From Polydactylus sextarius (taxonomy: Eukaryota; Chordata; Actinopteri; Polynemidae), in assembly GCA_016801845.1 (NCBI GenBank), contig CM028927.1:15066501-15130500 (forward strand): a DNA stretch of 64,000 nucleotides, read 5' to 3'. A program made the translations under genes and the position numbers. Of this stretch, positions 33,111 to 44,955 are shown piece by piece (position 1 is the stretch's first letter; each line of letters starts with the position of its first letter). The notes under the pieces were generated by a model, which saw only the letters and a program-made list of their open reading frames with translations, was not told where the DNA came from and did no database searches.

Positions 33111-36100
33111 TTGGAAGTAGTTTTTGACCAGTCTTAATCTAATTTAATCTAATCTGTAATTAATATTTATTGATTAATTTCTGATAATTCATCGCAATCC
33201 ATTGACTTAGCATCTTGTGAAGTTGTTGACTGTACTAAAATTTTTCTGATAAACATAGCTGATTTAATTTGTAATTTGAACGATTTTCTGCTTGTCTGCT
33301 TGTCTTTGTCACAGCATAATATTATTGTTTATATTTTTACTAAACTATTACAAATACATTAAATTTACACTTCATTTGTATTCAAGCTACTAAGTTTTTG
33401 GAAAAGAGGAAAAAGTATATTATAATAAAATCCATTGGATTAAACAAAAAACAAAACAAAACAAAAGTCTCTAATTACCAGACTTCAACTTAAAGCAAAA
33501 CAGTGATGTGGCATGACTCTTCCTGTCGTACTTCTCTCGTTTCTTCTCTTCTTCACTGCTTCCTCGTTTCTGCCTCCAGCTCTAGAGATCATCTCTTCCG
33601 TCTTCCTTTGATCCTAACAAACCACATCTGGAATAATTCCCACGACAAGAGAGCACGGAAGCTGATGTAACGACACCGAACACTCGTCTCCAAGGAATGT
33701 GCTGAGTAAATGTCACTGTGGGCGCGTATATGCATGATCACTAACCTGGCACCACTTCTTTGTCATCCTAACTTCCTAGTAACAAAAAGTATGTGACAGA
33801 TTCTTTTTTTTTTTTAAGAAATACTCCAGTTAGCCTGGTTAGCCTCTGTCTGCACTGCTGTGAGAAGAAATTAAACTTTAAGCTTTGGTTGAAGTGCCCA
33901 GAACTACTAAAACCACATAAACCAGAAAAATAGCCAGTGAAATAAATGCTCCTATTCAGTCTTTGGCTGTGTCGGTCTCTCCAGCACCACAAAGAGAACA
34001 AACCCCTTGGGGGTCAAGAGGATTGAGCGCTGGTTTTATGTAAATAGCAACTCGCATAGCACAACCACCAAAAAGTAAAAAGAAAGTCAGAAGCTTCAGA
34101 ACAGTAAGGACCGACATATTCAACCACAACAAGTCTGGAGTTTGTCTTTTGCACCTATCCAGGTGAGCTATAGTTAGAAAATCAAATGAAAAGTACAAGC
34201 AAAACAACAAAACATCAGCTTACAAGTGTAGATTACTAATTTCTGTGCAGGTACTGCACAGACATTAGCAATGTGATGTTTTGTAAATTCAGACGCAAAT
34301 TTAACTGAATACCTGGTTGTTCTTGTTTTGTTCTAGCTTTTGGGTAATGAGACACAAAAACATGTCAGTACTTGTGATTTCATGATTCTTCTGGAACTTT
34401 TCCTACTTAATAAAGAAAGAAAGAAGAAGCTTGAGAGTGTGGGTGTGTTGGAGTTTCGCCTCTCAGCTTGGTCAGTCGGAAAATGAAGTCAGGAGGTATT
34501 TTATATATAAATATATGAACACAAGGCTGTAATTTAAGCTGTGGTACACAATTCTTTTTTATTGCTGTTGCATCAGCCAGCGTAGGCTGTCCTCCTGCTC
34601 CTGCTCCTGTGTTTATGCAACTGGTTATCAGATATGAGCCAGCTTTCTTATCGTATTGCGTGTCTGCAGGCTGTGAGTGGGTTCACACAAACTTTCCCCA
34701 AACTAAGCGACTGAGACATGAACAGAAACTTTCAGCGCTTGAGTCTCGTTGCCCGCTGTATGAACCCCAAATGCTCAAATCCCATTTCTGCAGTGTGGAG
34801 AAACAGAAAAAAAAGGAAGGAAGAAGACGAGCGCGCGGGGTTGAGAAAAGATGTTGTGTTGCTGTGCTCAGTTGTTTTAGTAGATAAGAAATAAGCTTAT
34901 ATAGCTTGAAATCTCCCTGGATGTGTCTTCAACGAAGTGCATAAGCTGATATAAATATATTAAGGGATGTATCTAGCGCATTTATTAAAGAGGGAGTCGG
35001 CCACTTTTCTGTGTTGCAGAGAGATGTGATATCCTGAGGGGTAATGAATGACACAGTGATTCATCTGGGTTTTGTGTGTTTGCATGCATGTGTGTGTTCA
35101 GTAATGTCTCCTCTAGACATGCAAACATCTGTGAGCTGTCATGGAGTTTGTGTGTCAGTGTGAGAACAGCCAGATGTTTTGCCGTACTTGTGCTATCTGA
35201 CCGATTTTAACATTGATTCGCTCTCATGTTGTCATGTCATGGTCCCAGCACTTCTGTTTAATTAAAACCATAATAACAATCATCACCAAACAAAGTCAAA
35301 GACAAGGTACAGATGTAAGTTTGGGTTTGCGGTGAAGTATCCTCTTTTGTTTCTTCCCAGTGTTTTCTTTCAGGTTCTCACCTCCCCCTCCTTATACAGG
35401 TTTTCATTTTTCTTTTGCGACTTGCCTATAGGCTCCTATATTATTCATGAACTCCATATTGTTTTTTGCTGATGGAGAATACATGTTTTCCCTCCTATAT
35501 TACCTACAGCGCACCACACTAGACTCATCTACAATTTAGCATGGTCAAACTTCAGGATTACAGTAGGTTACTGCATTAATAATTCATTTTCATTCCACTT
35601 TAATCCTATCACATAGTAGGCCTATATTCTATGACAACATTGGATAGAGCAAAGGGGGTGAGGGGATGATGTGACAGAGGCTATGAACTGGATGTAATGT
35701 TAGCCAGTTGATAGCAGTGCTGGTCATGTTCTCACTTCTGCTCTTTTATTGCTCTTTGCCTGTTTATCCAGAGGATAACGGGTTTCCCAACTACTTGTCT
35801 TTTTTTATCGAGTAGAGGTCAGGAGGTGCAAGCACTGAGGTAGCAGCAGATGTGCAAAAAGTGCTCAAAACTCTAAAGTGAAACATGAATATTATTATGG
35901 ATAAATGCTGGGAGAGTAAGTCTGATGTTAAAAGACCCGAAACACCCATTGACCCTATGTTACCTCGCTGATGATGGTAGTGCATCTGCAAGATGTATCT
36001 TTTAAAAAATTTGGACATTAAAAGTCCCAGTATTGTTCTTCCAGATTCTTTCTGACGTTTTGGAACATTACATTTTCATCTGCAGGTTGACAAAATCCAT

Positions 36101-37900
36101 TAAAAGCTTTTAGAATTTGTAAAAAATATATTGTGACATTTTGAGGTTACTGCATTTTTTTTTTTTTTATCTGCCAAAACATTTTTTTTTTTCATGATTG
36201 TTGTATTAAAGTTAATATCTTATCCTACAAAGCAACTGATTGGGGAGAAAAAAAGAATTGTCTTCCTGAAAAAAAAAAAACAAAACACCAAAATCAGTAA
36301 TTTCAGCAAATGGCAAATATCGACAAACTGTATGTTTATATTCAGGTGACAAACGTCTCCCGCAGCCTTAAGAATTATGAGTCTCGTCCTCAGGGAACAA
36401 AGGGGGAAATGGTTGGACGTTGTTACAGAGCCAGAAAATCCATAGAGGGAGGAGGACGGGGTGAATAGATGGGTCACAAAATGTCAGATGTTGTCACAGA
36501 AGACTGTTGTTTTCTTCTCGTTTCCTGCTGCCAATGTTGTTTTTTTTTTTTTTTTGTCATGACTATCTGATCTCTCTTTAGTGGTGTCACGTCAGACATG
36601 TTGATCTTCGAATCAAACCATCGAACAAGGAGCATTTGCGAGTGAGTCCACTAAATATCGGTGACTACAGAAGTTTCTCTTTTAATAAGTATGACAGAAG
36701 TGCTTAGTACTTTTTGCTCTGTGCATTTCAAAGTCTCATTTATTTTACTTCACAGCGACTCAGTAGAAACAGAAACATATGGTGAATTTCTTATATTTTG
36801 GTTACTACGGACGCACAACGAGCTAACGAGAACACATTCTGTTCTGGAGACTCAGTGTAAAAACAACAACAACTTTAAAGAGAATCTGAGAACAGGAACA
36901 GTGTGTCCACTGCGTTACCTTGTCTTACATCTGTTCTCAGGATATAGATTTATTTTGTCATGTTCCTTAATTTGTTGTGATTGACACCAATGATTCTCCC
37001 CGTCTTGTCAGAATGTTCTTCTGAGTGATGTGATGATGAACGTCCTCTTGTCTTTGAAAAGTTAAAGTCCACTTTTTCACTTTCCGTCAGTATCTTCACC
37101 ATTTTTTTTTTTTTTTTTGCTGTCAGTGTCTTCCCCTCTCTCTCACCCCTGATATTATAAGTTCATTGTCAAGTGATCTATGTCATCAAATGTGACATTA
37201 TGCAAATAAGTTGATTATAACATGACAGCAATCAGTGGAACCATTTTTAGCCGTCATATTGGATTTTAAAAATAGTTGCCAACCTTGTCACATCCTGTAC
37301 AAATGACACTTAAACCAGGCGTTTATGAAACGGAGCGACTCATTACGCATGGTGTGATTATGACTCAATAGTTGGAATAAACTTATAATATCTGTTTAAT
37401 CCATATCATTCGTATCCTATAGATTTCAAGATGGTCGCCTCAGTATGGAGGACAGTTTAATCTTTCTTACTTCTCAGAATAAATCTGTGGTTTTATTTTT
37501 AGTAAAGAAACAACAAAATGAAAAAAAATGGAGAAGTGAGGCTTTACATAAGCCACCAAACATGTAATTAAAGTACCATTTATGCAGAGTTCATGCATGA
37601 ATCATTTTCTATTAGTCACCGACAATGTCTCATGGATACACTCTTGTGAGCGGGGTCAATATCAGTTATAAGGGTCAAGTTAATTATCCCGTTGTGGTGG
37701 TCTTATTTTCATCCATCCTTAACCTTTGACTTTCCTCTTGACCTCGGGGACCTCATACGCACCCCGAGCTTTACCGTGTGTATGTGTGTGTGTTTGTTCT
37801 TGTGATTTCATTTTTTGTGTTCCTGCGTGGATGTGTGCGTGCTAAAGACCTGTCTGCGCACCAGACACCGAAGCAGTTTCATTAGGATTGCTAGTTCCCA
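33111..37900. other. Gene-free AT-rich stretch
   Basis: About 4.8 kb with no recognised gene or transposon. Small features are an A/C repeat 'aaacaaaacaaaac' near 33448; a complex GC-balanced segment at 33560-33760; T-runs at about 33805, 36158, 36184, 36541 and 37102; a perfect reversed octamer ATGCAAAT at 37200-37207; and a complex segment at 37545-37700 with 'atgtaattaaagtacc' and 'gttaattatccc' that may be regulatory. Confidence 0.5.
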
Positions 37901-37957
37901 GGAGGAAGAAGAGGAGGGGGAGGAGGAGAAGGAGGAGGAGGAGGAGGGGGAGGGGGC
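37901..37957 (+). repeat. Pure polypurine (GGA)n-like tract
   Basis: 57 nt without a pyrimidine, made of GGA, GAA and GGGGG steps. It has local mirror symmetry and could form a triplex (H-DNA). It is followed after 'catgcg' by 'aataattaccaattagg', a short double homeodomain-like site. Confidence 0.9.
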
Positions 37958-38880
37958 ATGCGAATAATTACCAATTAGGCTGTTGTCGAGAGCCAGTGGT
38001 GGTGCTGCGCTGTGGCAGTCCTGGAAGGTTAGGGTGGGTGTGTGAATGCCTCTGTATTCGTTTGACATGTCTATGTGTATGTGTGTGTGTATGTGTATAT
38101 GTGTGGTTTTCTGATTGCGTTCCTTGAGCAGTGGAGCGTGTGGTTTTACTGTTAAAAACAGAACATTGTTTAATCTAATGCTTCAGTCACTTGCTGGGGT
38201 TCTTGTCAGCTTTGTCAGCTAATTATAAAGTAGCCACATGGATTACACACATTTAGTCTCTCATCCTTTTGATATTACATCCCCCACCCTCCCATCACAC
38301 ACACACATACATGCACACACACACATACACATACACACCATCATTTGGTTTGTCTTTATTTTCTGTGTTCTCTTTCTCAGTCAAAAGTGGAATGAAAGAA
38401 CTATTGACATCTTATTGAGTGTCTGAGTGTTTTCAGTTGGGGGTGCTATATGTAAGTGGCCTTGTTTTTAAAAGCTTATTTTGTCTGCCATGGCTGTGTA
38501 TGGAAAAAAAGCTGTGAACAACCTGACCTTTCCTTAATAAACACCCAGAGAGGCACGCAACCGTTTTTCTGAAAAAACCTTTCCGTACGTGTCATCCTTC
38601 TTGTCTGAGCTGAAGGTTTGTGTATTTCAGGAAAAATAAACCAATGAAATCTCATTGTACAATTTCAAACCAGATTTGAATATAATCGTTTTTTCCTGCT
38701 TTTAATCTCTGGAACAGCTTCATTTGCTTTTTCTATTTGCTGTTCATATACTTTTCTCCTTCTCTCATCTTACTTTTTGTCAGCCTCTTTGCATCAGTTT
38801 TATTCTGTATGTGTCTGTATTCACTTTTTTTTCTTTCTTTTTTTATTAGTATCTTACTTAATGTGTCTCTTGTAGCGTCA
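37958..38880. other. Non-coding DNA with GT and CA patches
   Basis: An interrupted GT patch is at about 38070-38103 and an interrupted CA tract at about 38296-38338. From 38730 the plus strand is T-rich. No exon is supported. Confidence 0.5.
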
Positions 38881-38881
38881 T

Positions 38882-38945
38882 TTTATTGTAAAGCACATTG
38901 TAATGCTGTTGGGAAAGGAGCTATAAACATAAATTTTACTGATAG
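38882..38945 (+). mobile_element. Retrotransposon 3' tail remnant (SINE/LINE type)
   Basis: 'attgtaaagcacattgtaat' at about 38885-38904, then 'ggagctataaacataaattt', matches the familiar 3' end of many fish retroposons ('gtaaagc(g/a)c(t/a)ttg...gctatataaataaa'). The rest of the element is not recognisable, so its class is open. Confidence 0.6.
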
Positions 38946-39480
38946 TGATATCGCTTTTTGGAGGCTTTTAAGGTTTAAATTTTATTGTAATGTGACTCAG
39001 ATAAACCATAATCATAAAACCAATTTCATAATAGTTCAGATGTGAGAAAATGTGAGAAAATATCAGAGCCTTTATCTTTCCCTAAGTTACAGTTAAATTT
39101 TCTTCTGTTAAAGGCCTCTACAGGTGTTGTACCCTGTACGGTTTTCATTTGAATGATTCATAATTGAAATAAAGAAATAGGAAATGGCAAACAGATTAGG
39201 GCTTTTCTTAAGAAAAAAATAAGAAAATAAAACAAGTTGACGAAGAGGGTGATATTTTCTCTTACAGGCTCTTATATTCTCCCAGGATTTACCTGCAAGG
39301 GGGGAAAAATGAGAAGGAGGATGATATTGCTGTACAGTTTGGTCAAACTCGCCTCGCTGCCTCCTCACGCTCGTCTTTTTTCTTCTCCTCCGATTTCCCT
39401 CGTTTTTCATTCTGCTTGGCTCGTTCCATGACAGGGTTGAGATGGGATGGGATGATAGGAAAAGCGGCGAGTTGGTTGGG
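38946..39480. other. Unique AT-rich DNA
   Basis: No exon or known repeat. The 100-residue minus frame at 39108-39410 is Lys/Arg/Phe-rich and unrecognised. Confidence 0.5.
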
Positions 39481-39680
39481 TGATGGGTTGCATTGTCAAC
39501 TCTCTATCTCTCCCTCCTCGCCTCACCTTGTTCTGCTTACTTTTTTCTTGATCTCTCCACGCCTTTTGTCTCCCCTCTTCATCTTTTTTACCTACAGCTA
39601 CACTGTTTCCTGCCTCCCTCTTGTTCTTTTGTTTCTCTTCCTACATCGTTCACTCCTGTCTCTTTTGCCCTGCCCCAAGA
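39481..39680 (+). other. Pyrimidine-biased tract
   Basis: The plus strand is C/T-rich, giving Ser/Leu/Phe-rich frames in two phases. It is one of several such tracts in the window. Confidence 0.6.
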
Positions 39681-40179
39681 GACAAGAAGTGTTTCAAAGA
39701 GAAAGAACCTAGAGGAAGAAAAAAGTTGACGCTTAGATATTGTATTGTGGCATAACACAGTATATTTCTCAATCTTCTCTATTTTTAATTTTCCTGTTCC
39801 TGTCTGAGATTCTCTCTTGCTCTCTATTTTCCCTTTGTCTGCTTCTGGGTCTGTTCCTCTTATCTGGGAAAATAAAAGCATTCGGTTTCTTCTACTTTAA
39901 GGTCGCAAACAGAGATATAAGTTTTAGGCTCAGACAGAGTCTTGTAGACCAGAAAAGACATGATACTTGGACTGTTCAACTCTGTCTGTCATGTCTTTCT
40001 AATCCTCTCATGAGCAGCTTCCTGCTCTGAGGCACACACCCCTTTTTCTCCTCTGCTGTCCCTCTACAAATCATCACACTCTCGCTCTTTGTTTGGCACT
40101 ACAGCAATATAAAGCAGCAAATAAGACCCTGTCTGGGCTTCAAACTCAGCCCTGACAAGAAGGCTGGATGTTGTTTGAA

Positions 40180-40345
40180 ACATCCATGCTAGCTGCATGG
40201 CTCTGTGGTGATTTGCATCCACGTGTAGCCAAGACTGTACTTTGTGAGGTTAATTAGCAAATGATAGCATGCAAACATGCTAAACCTAGATTTATACCAT
40301 GGTAGTGAACATGGCAACATGTGTAGACTCCTAGTCATGCCCAGA
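40180..40345. repeat. Degenerate percomorph dispersed repeat ('gcatgctaacatgctaa' type)
   Basis: The words 'agcatgcaaacatgctaaac' at 40266-40285, 'gtagtgaacatggcaacat' at 40302-40320, 'gtgtagactcctagtcatg' at 40321-40339 and 'ctagctgcatggctctgtgg' near 40189 are diverged versions of phrases in a repeat widely seen in percomorph introns. A perfect ATTTGCAT at 40211-40218 falls inside it. Recognised from memory; class unknown. Confidence 0.5.
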
Positions 40346-40762
40346 ACATACAGTTCAACAGTGTGTAGGTTAGTACTTATGAGTCACTAGTTATTTTCTA
40401 ATATAGTTTTTGCTTCAGTCTTTTCAAACACAACTTCACCTTGAGTGACTGATGTTTCAATTGTGTTTGAAGAAAGATGAATGGAATTGCAACTGAGTTT
40501 GCAAAGGATTGCAGAAGTTACCGGCTGAGTTTGAGTTCATGATAGCTGTTGTTGATAGTGGGCAAAGTGCTGGAAACGTGAGGTAAAATTTGTCATAAAG
40601 GCTGATTGTATCTCTTTCTACTGAAGATGTACGACACAAAGACATTTAGCGATGAGAAAAAAGAGTCAAACTGGATCTTTGTTAAAGTTAAAGAGGGTAA
40701 ATTGCTACCATGTTGCTCATCAAGATGTTATATTGTGTGTGAGAAAGAAAATGATGAGTTTG

Positions 40763-40763
40763 G

Positions 40764-40810
<47 letters not shown>

Positions 40811-40815
40811 CGTGC
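40763..40815. repeat. Microsatellite (GT)n ending in GTGC steps
   Basis: About 22 GT units followed by 'gcgtgcgtgc'. It is alternating purine-pyrimidine throughout. Confidence 0.95.
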
Positions 40816-42050
40816 ATTCAAGTTTTTGTGTGAGTGTTAGTGTGAGAGAGGAAAGTGCAATATTTCCCCTGTTGGCTGAGCATGTCAGCCCTGTCAGGAA
40901 ATGAACTCATCTTCCAGCCTCACGCCACCAGCTGCTGCTGTTCTCTCCTTTTTCCAACTCCTCCTCACGCATCTTCACTTTTCCTCCAAAGCTCTTACAT
41001 GTCCATCAAACAGACAGAAAAGAAGAGGGAAACTCGCACATGTTCACATACAAACTTAATTGCCCACACACACAAACACATGTCGCATGATAGCAACTCA
41101 GCTGGAAGTCACTACTCTTAAGATCTTTTATATCCTCCAGGTCAAACATCAGAAACAGAGGAGATCTAAGTGGGTTTTTATGGGGTTGAAATAAAATGTG
41201 TTTCTTGAATTCTCATCAGGAGATTTACAAAGTGGTTCAGGGGATTGCAGATTAACATTTCCCAGATTAGCGCTCAGCAGTAGGTTACTGTGATTTAAGT
41301 GCAAACATGAACGTGACTCGCTCACAAGGACAACCTGTGTAGACCGAGTGACCCAGTCAGTCCTGATGCGCCGCTTCCTTTCACTTTTTCAAAGTCTGAT
41401 GATAATCACAGACACAACCAGTTGACCAGACGTCAAAGGTCGTCAAAGGTCCAAATAAAACGTTAGGATCGAGATCGATCTTTAGGAGTCAGTGGGAGTT
41501 GTCCTGGAAGGACCAGAATATAAATTTCATTATATTCAGTTCTATTTTTTGTTTGTTTGTTTTTAGTTCTGATGTGTAATATGATTTATTTGTTTCTCTC
41601 TATGCATGTGTTATTGTAAGTAATTACAATAAGTGATGGTGTGAGTCAGCGTTAGGGCCAGCACAAACCCAGTGACCGTCCCAAATTCCTCTTTTCATTT
41701 AACGATTCCTCTCCTGGATTTAGGGTCTGTCACTATCAATTAACTTTCCTCACATCAGTCACAGCTGGAGAGGAACAAGAGGTTGGCTGAGGGGAAGAGT
41801 GTGTGTGTGGGGGTGGTGGTGAGGGACACATGGATTATATGGGTTGGGAGAAATGAGGGAGAAAAAACTGAACCAGGAAAGAGGAAAAGACAGTGATATA
41901 TAGTCACATATGCACCCATACGTTCACACTTGAGCTCTGGCTGCCACTGTTCGGTGAATGGTGATGGTGGAGGGGGGTTTACGGTGGTGGTGGGTGTACG
42001 GGTTGTATAATTTGATTTGGATTTAGTGTTGCTTGGAAGAATGACACAAA
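40816..42050. other. Non-coding DNA
   Basis: A direct repeat 'cgtcaaaggt' occurs twice at about 41431-41450, giving two nuclear-receptor-like AGGTC half-sites. A Maf/NF-E2-like 'tgagtcagc' is at about 41642. A G-rich patch 'ggtggtggtgaggg' lies near 41812. No exon is supported. Confidence 0.45.
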
Positions 42051-42175
42051 TTCTACAGGGATTAATCCGGCTTTAATTCAATCTGGCCGCTGCAGCCTGA
42101 AATAGCCCGGCTGCGGTCCTGCTGTTCTTCTGTGACAGCACAGCTGCACCTGGCATGAGGTCCAGAGGCCGTGCA
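42051..42175. promoter_or_regulatory. Candidate enhancer with Otx/Pitx-type palindrome
   Basis: A perfect palindrome GGATTAATCC at 42059-42068 joins two GGATTA (K50 homeodomain, Otx/Pitx/Gsc class) half-sites back to back. 'ggctttaattcaatc' and a GC-balanced segment 'gccgctgcagcctgaaat' follow. The block ends in a GT microsatellite. Motif content is seen; enhancer activity is inferred. Confidence 0.42.
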
Positions 42176-42177
42176 CG

Positions 42178-42201
42178 TGTGTGTGTGTGTGTGTGTGTGT
42201 G
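42178..42201. repeat. Microsatellite (GT)12
   Basis: A short perfect GT run directly after the Otx-type block. Confidence 0.93.
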
Positions 42202-43009
42202 AGCATCAGAAAAATGTAATTAGGTGTTTTTAATTGTGCATGGATTTGTCTGTGTTTGCAGGTACTACGTCTTTGTGAAGAAGTTGTACAGAAGCCTGTG
42301 TTTGCATTATGTGTGCACTTAAAAGCTCTTGCAGATTACAAGATCGTCCAAATCTCTGAATTACCATACTACTCACGCTACAAGATGTCTTTTTTCTTTT
42401 TTCGTCACACACAACTGCCATGTTGACAGAAGCGTGCACAAACTACGGCTCGTCTCAGAGGCGGTGTACAGATTATAAGATTATTCCAGATGGGAAGATC
42501 TTTTCTGTGATATTCACAGAAAATATGCAATGAGATGTTGTTTTTGTGTATTTCCATTAACTCTAACCCCAATTATCATTTTCCTCAAATCCTACTTGAA
42601 GGTGCTAGAACAACATCTAATAAAACATGCTTTTTATTGTATCCTATGGCAAGTTAAAGCAGGTTCAACAATCTGCAGCTTTTGACTTAAACACAGATTT
42701 TTTTTTGATTGTCTCCTTCAGGGAAATAATGGCAAAAGTCATATAGTCCGCAGCGGGTTTAAACATATAAATAGAAAAGTCCACATATGTATTTCTGGCA
42801 CAAGTGTGTTTATGATTGTAGCCTTATGGGCTTCTTTCTGATGTGAGTCAACAGGGAAAGTATGATGTTCCCTTTTTTTTCCTTTTTCGCACATTCACAT
42901 ACAAACCTCTTTCACTCTTTCAGCATCTGCTTCAACTGTATTGTTTGGCTGTTTGCCCACAAGCAATCTACAGTCCAACACAGTTTACTCTTAAAGGGAT
43001 TGTTGTCTG
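42202..43009. other. Unique AT-rich DNA
   Basis: No exon or known repeat. T-runs lie near 42700 and 42873. Confidence 0.5.
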
Positions 43010-43320
43010 GTGGTTTTGGATCCCACATCTGATGTTAAAATGTTCTTAATCATAGCTGCTCTGGTCTCTTTACATCTGTGGCCGTGCTCAAAGGGCCTAT
43101 AAAAATAACATGACTGCCAGTTCGTGGTGAAATCAAAGCAGGTACAATCTGAATCCAGACCATTTAAATGCTCTGACCGGGATAAACTGAGTAAAAATAA
43201 TGTTGCATCAGTCCAGGGTTTTATTAAACTGAAAACTGGAGGCGTAAAACCAACACTAATGGCCCTTATGTGCGGTAAAATGACTGAGCTGAACAGACGG
43301 GGAAAGCAGCACACGTTTTA
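43010..43320. promoter_or_regulatory. Candidate conserved block
   Basis: Complex GC-balanced sequence with open frames on both strands (minus 42991-43314, plus 43124-43321) that resemble no family. Either a conserved non-coding element or an unrecognised exon is possible; I favour non-coding because neither frame shows a domain or a start and splice context. Confidence 0.25.
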
Positions 43321-44100
43321 GTGTTTTAATCAACATTTCATTATGTATTGGCTTCTTCAGGATTAGACTGATATGCAAACATTTTAGAGCTGCAGCATTT
43401 CACTCTTTCAAAGTGAATTTGTATCTACACTCATACAGGAAATTTGTCACGATGTGCCAGATGATCAGGAGTGGCCTTTGAACACCAAACCAGATGACTC
43501 TCAGATAATAAATTGGTGACAGATGCTTCCAGAATATGAGGTTTAGTCTTTATATGTCACCACCAATAACTCAGTCAGAGATGGATGGAGAGAGATGGGA
43601 AGAAATGGATGACAGAGCTGAGTATGTGACTAGAAACTGATAAGAGCAATGCAGATTTTAGATTTCAGTAGAAAAGTCAGATTTTAGATGCACATTTGTG
43701 TGTGTCGATCGCAGCAGAGATGGTCGGAGGCGCAGATGGATACGTCAATAAATGGAAACAAGGAGGAATGAGCGAGTAGGTTGCAGATGAAGGTTAAGGT
43801 CACGGTGTGAGAGGACGAGTTTAGCATCAAAGGTGACTCATGGTAGAATCTGGCTCCTAGAAACGACTTTATTGTGCTAGTAATCTATAACACAGTCTTG
43901 GCTTTTTATACATTTTTGCCAAGAACACAAGCTTTCCATAAATTTAAATAAATGCTTTGAAAACTTTTTGAAAACCACTAATCACAAGTGAATTATTACC
44001 AGTAGATATTAAATAACCATGTGAGGATAAAATGAAATTGTCAGTGAACGTTTTGCTGATATGTTCAGCCTAAATATTTAGCAAATTGTCATAAATGCTC
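43321..44100. other. Unique AT-rich DNA
   Basis: Purine-rich words at 43577-43620. No exon or known repeat. Confidence 0.5.
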
Positions 44101-44121
44101 AAAAAAAAAAAAAAAAAAAAA
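44101..44121. repeat. poly-A tract (A21)
   Basis: Uninterrupted A run with no element body recognised beside it. Confidence 0.9.
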
Positions 44122-44887
44122 CAATATCAACTTAATTCAGTGGCATTATGTTTCTCTAAAACCATATTCAGTGTTGTAAATATTGTAAATAAGCAGGATG
44201 TAGTCGTGATTCCTCTGAGATCAGCCTGCTCATGTGAGATACATACACACACAGTGCAGTACACATCCTCCTTGACAACCAAAGTAGTAATAATGCAAAT
44301 GCGTCATGCGTGCAAACTCTAAAAGACAAAGACACAAACCATCTTAAACATTAATCATCATCATAATTTGGCAAATTATCCCATTAGTTGAAAGCTAGTC
44401 CTGGATGTCACATTTCCAAAAAGAATGGTAAATGAAACTGGCATTTATCACACATCATACATTAAATTGGCTCTTTAATGTGCAGGTTTCAGAATAGCCT
44501 ACAAATTGATTTTGCCAGTATTATATTGGGAGGAGAGAGGAGGAGGAGGAGGAGGGAGTATCTTGAGGATATGCAAATGTATGTTTTTGTGAGAAACACC
44601 AAATGTAAACATAACTGAGTGTGCTTAGGAAGAAAATACAACAGTTTCTTTAATGGGTCACCGAAGTTTAGCTGCAACATCTCCTTGGAACGCTCCAAGT
44701 TTTATAAATAATGACTAAACTTACCGTATGTACAACAGTAAAGAGGTCTTTAATACTTTTTACAGTTTCATACTTGGTTCTATCACAGATCAAAAGGATT
44801 CATGTGCAAAAACAAACACTGACCCAAATTCTTAATGGTCCTTTTTAATTCCCACTGGGGCCACTAATGCTAAAAATATTTATACTC
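44122..44887. other. Non-coding DNA with two octamers and a GGA run
   Basis: Reversed POU octamers ATGCAAAT lie at 44293-44300 and 44571-44578. A purine run with (GGA)5 is at about 44528-44558, just before the second octamer. Confidence 0.5.
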
Positions 44888-44955
44888 TCTGTAACACAAG
44901 GTGCTTTGGATAAAAGCCTCCACTAAATAGCTGATATTATGTTGCATTACTCACT
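44888..44955 (+). mobile_element. Fish retroposon tail remnant
   Basis: 'gtgctttggataaaagcctc' at 44901-44920, followed by 'cactaaatagctgat', is a diverged copy of the phrase 'gctttggataaaagcgtctgctaaatg' split over a SINE/LINE 3' region that is extremely common in fish. Only this tail is recognisable. Confidence 0.68.
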
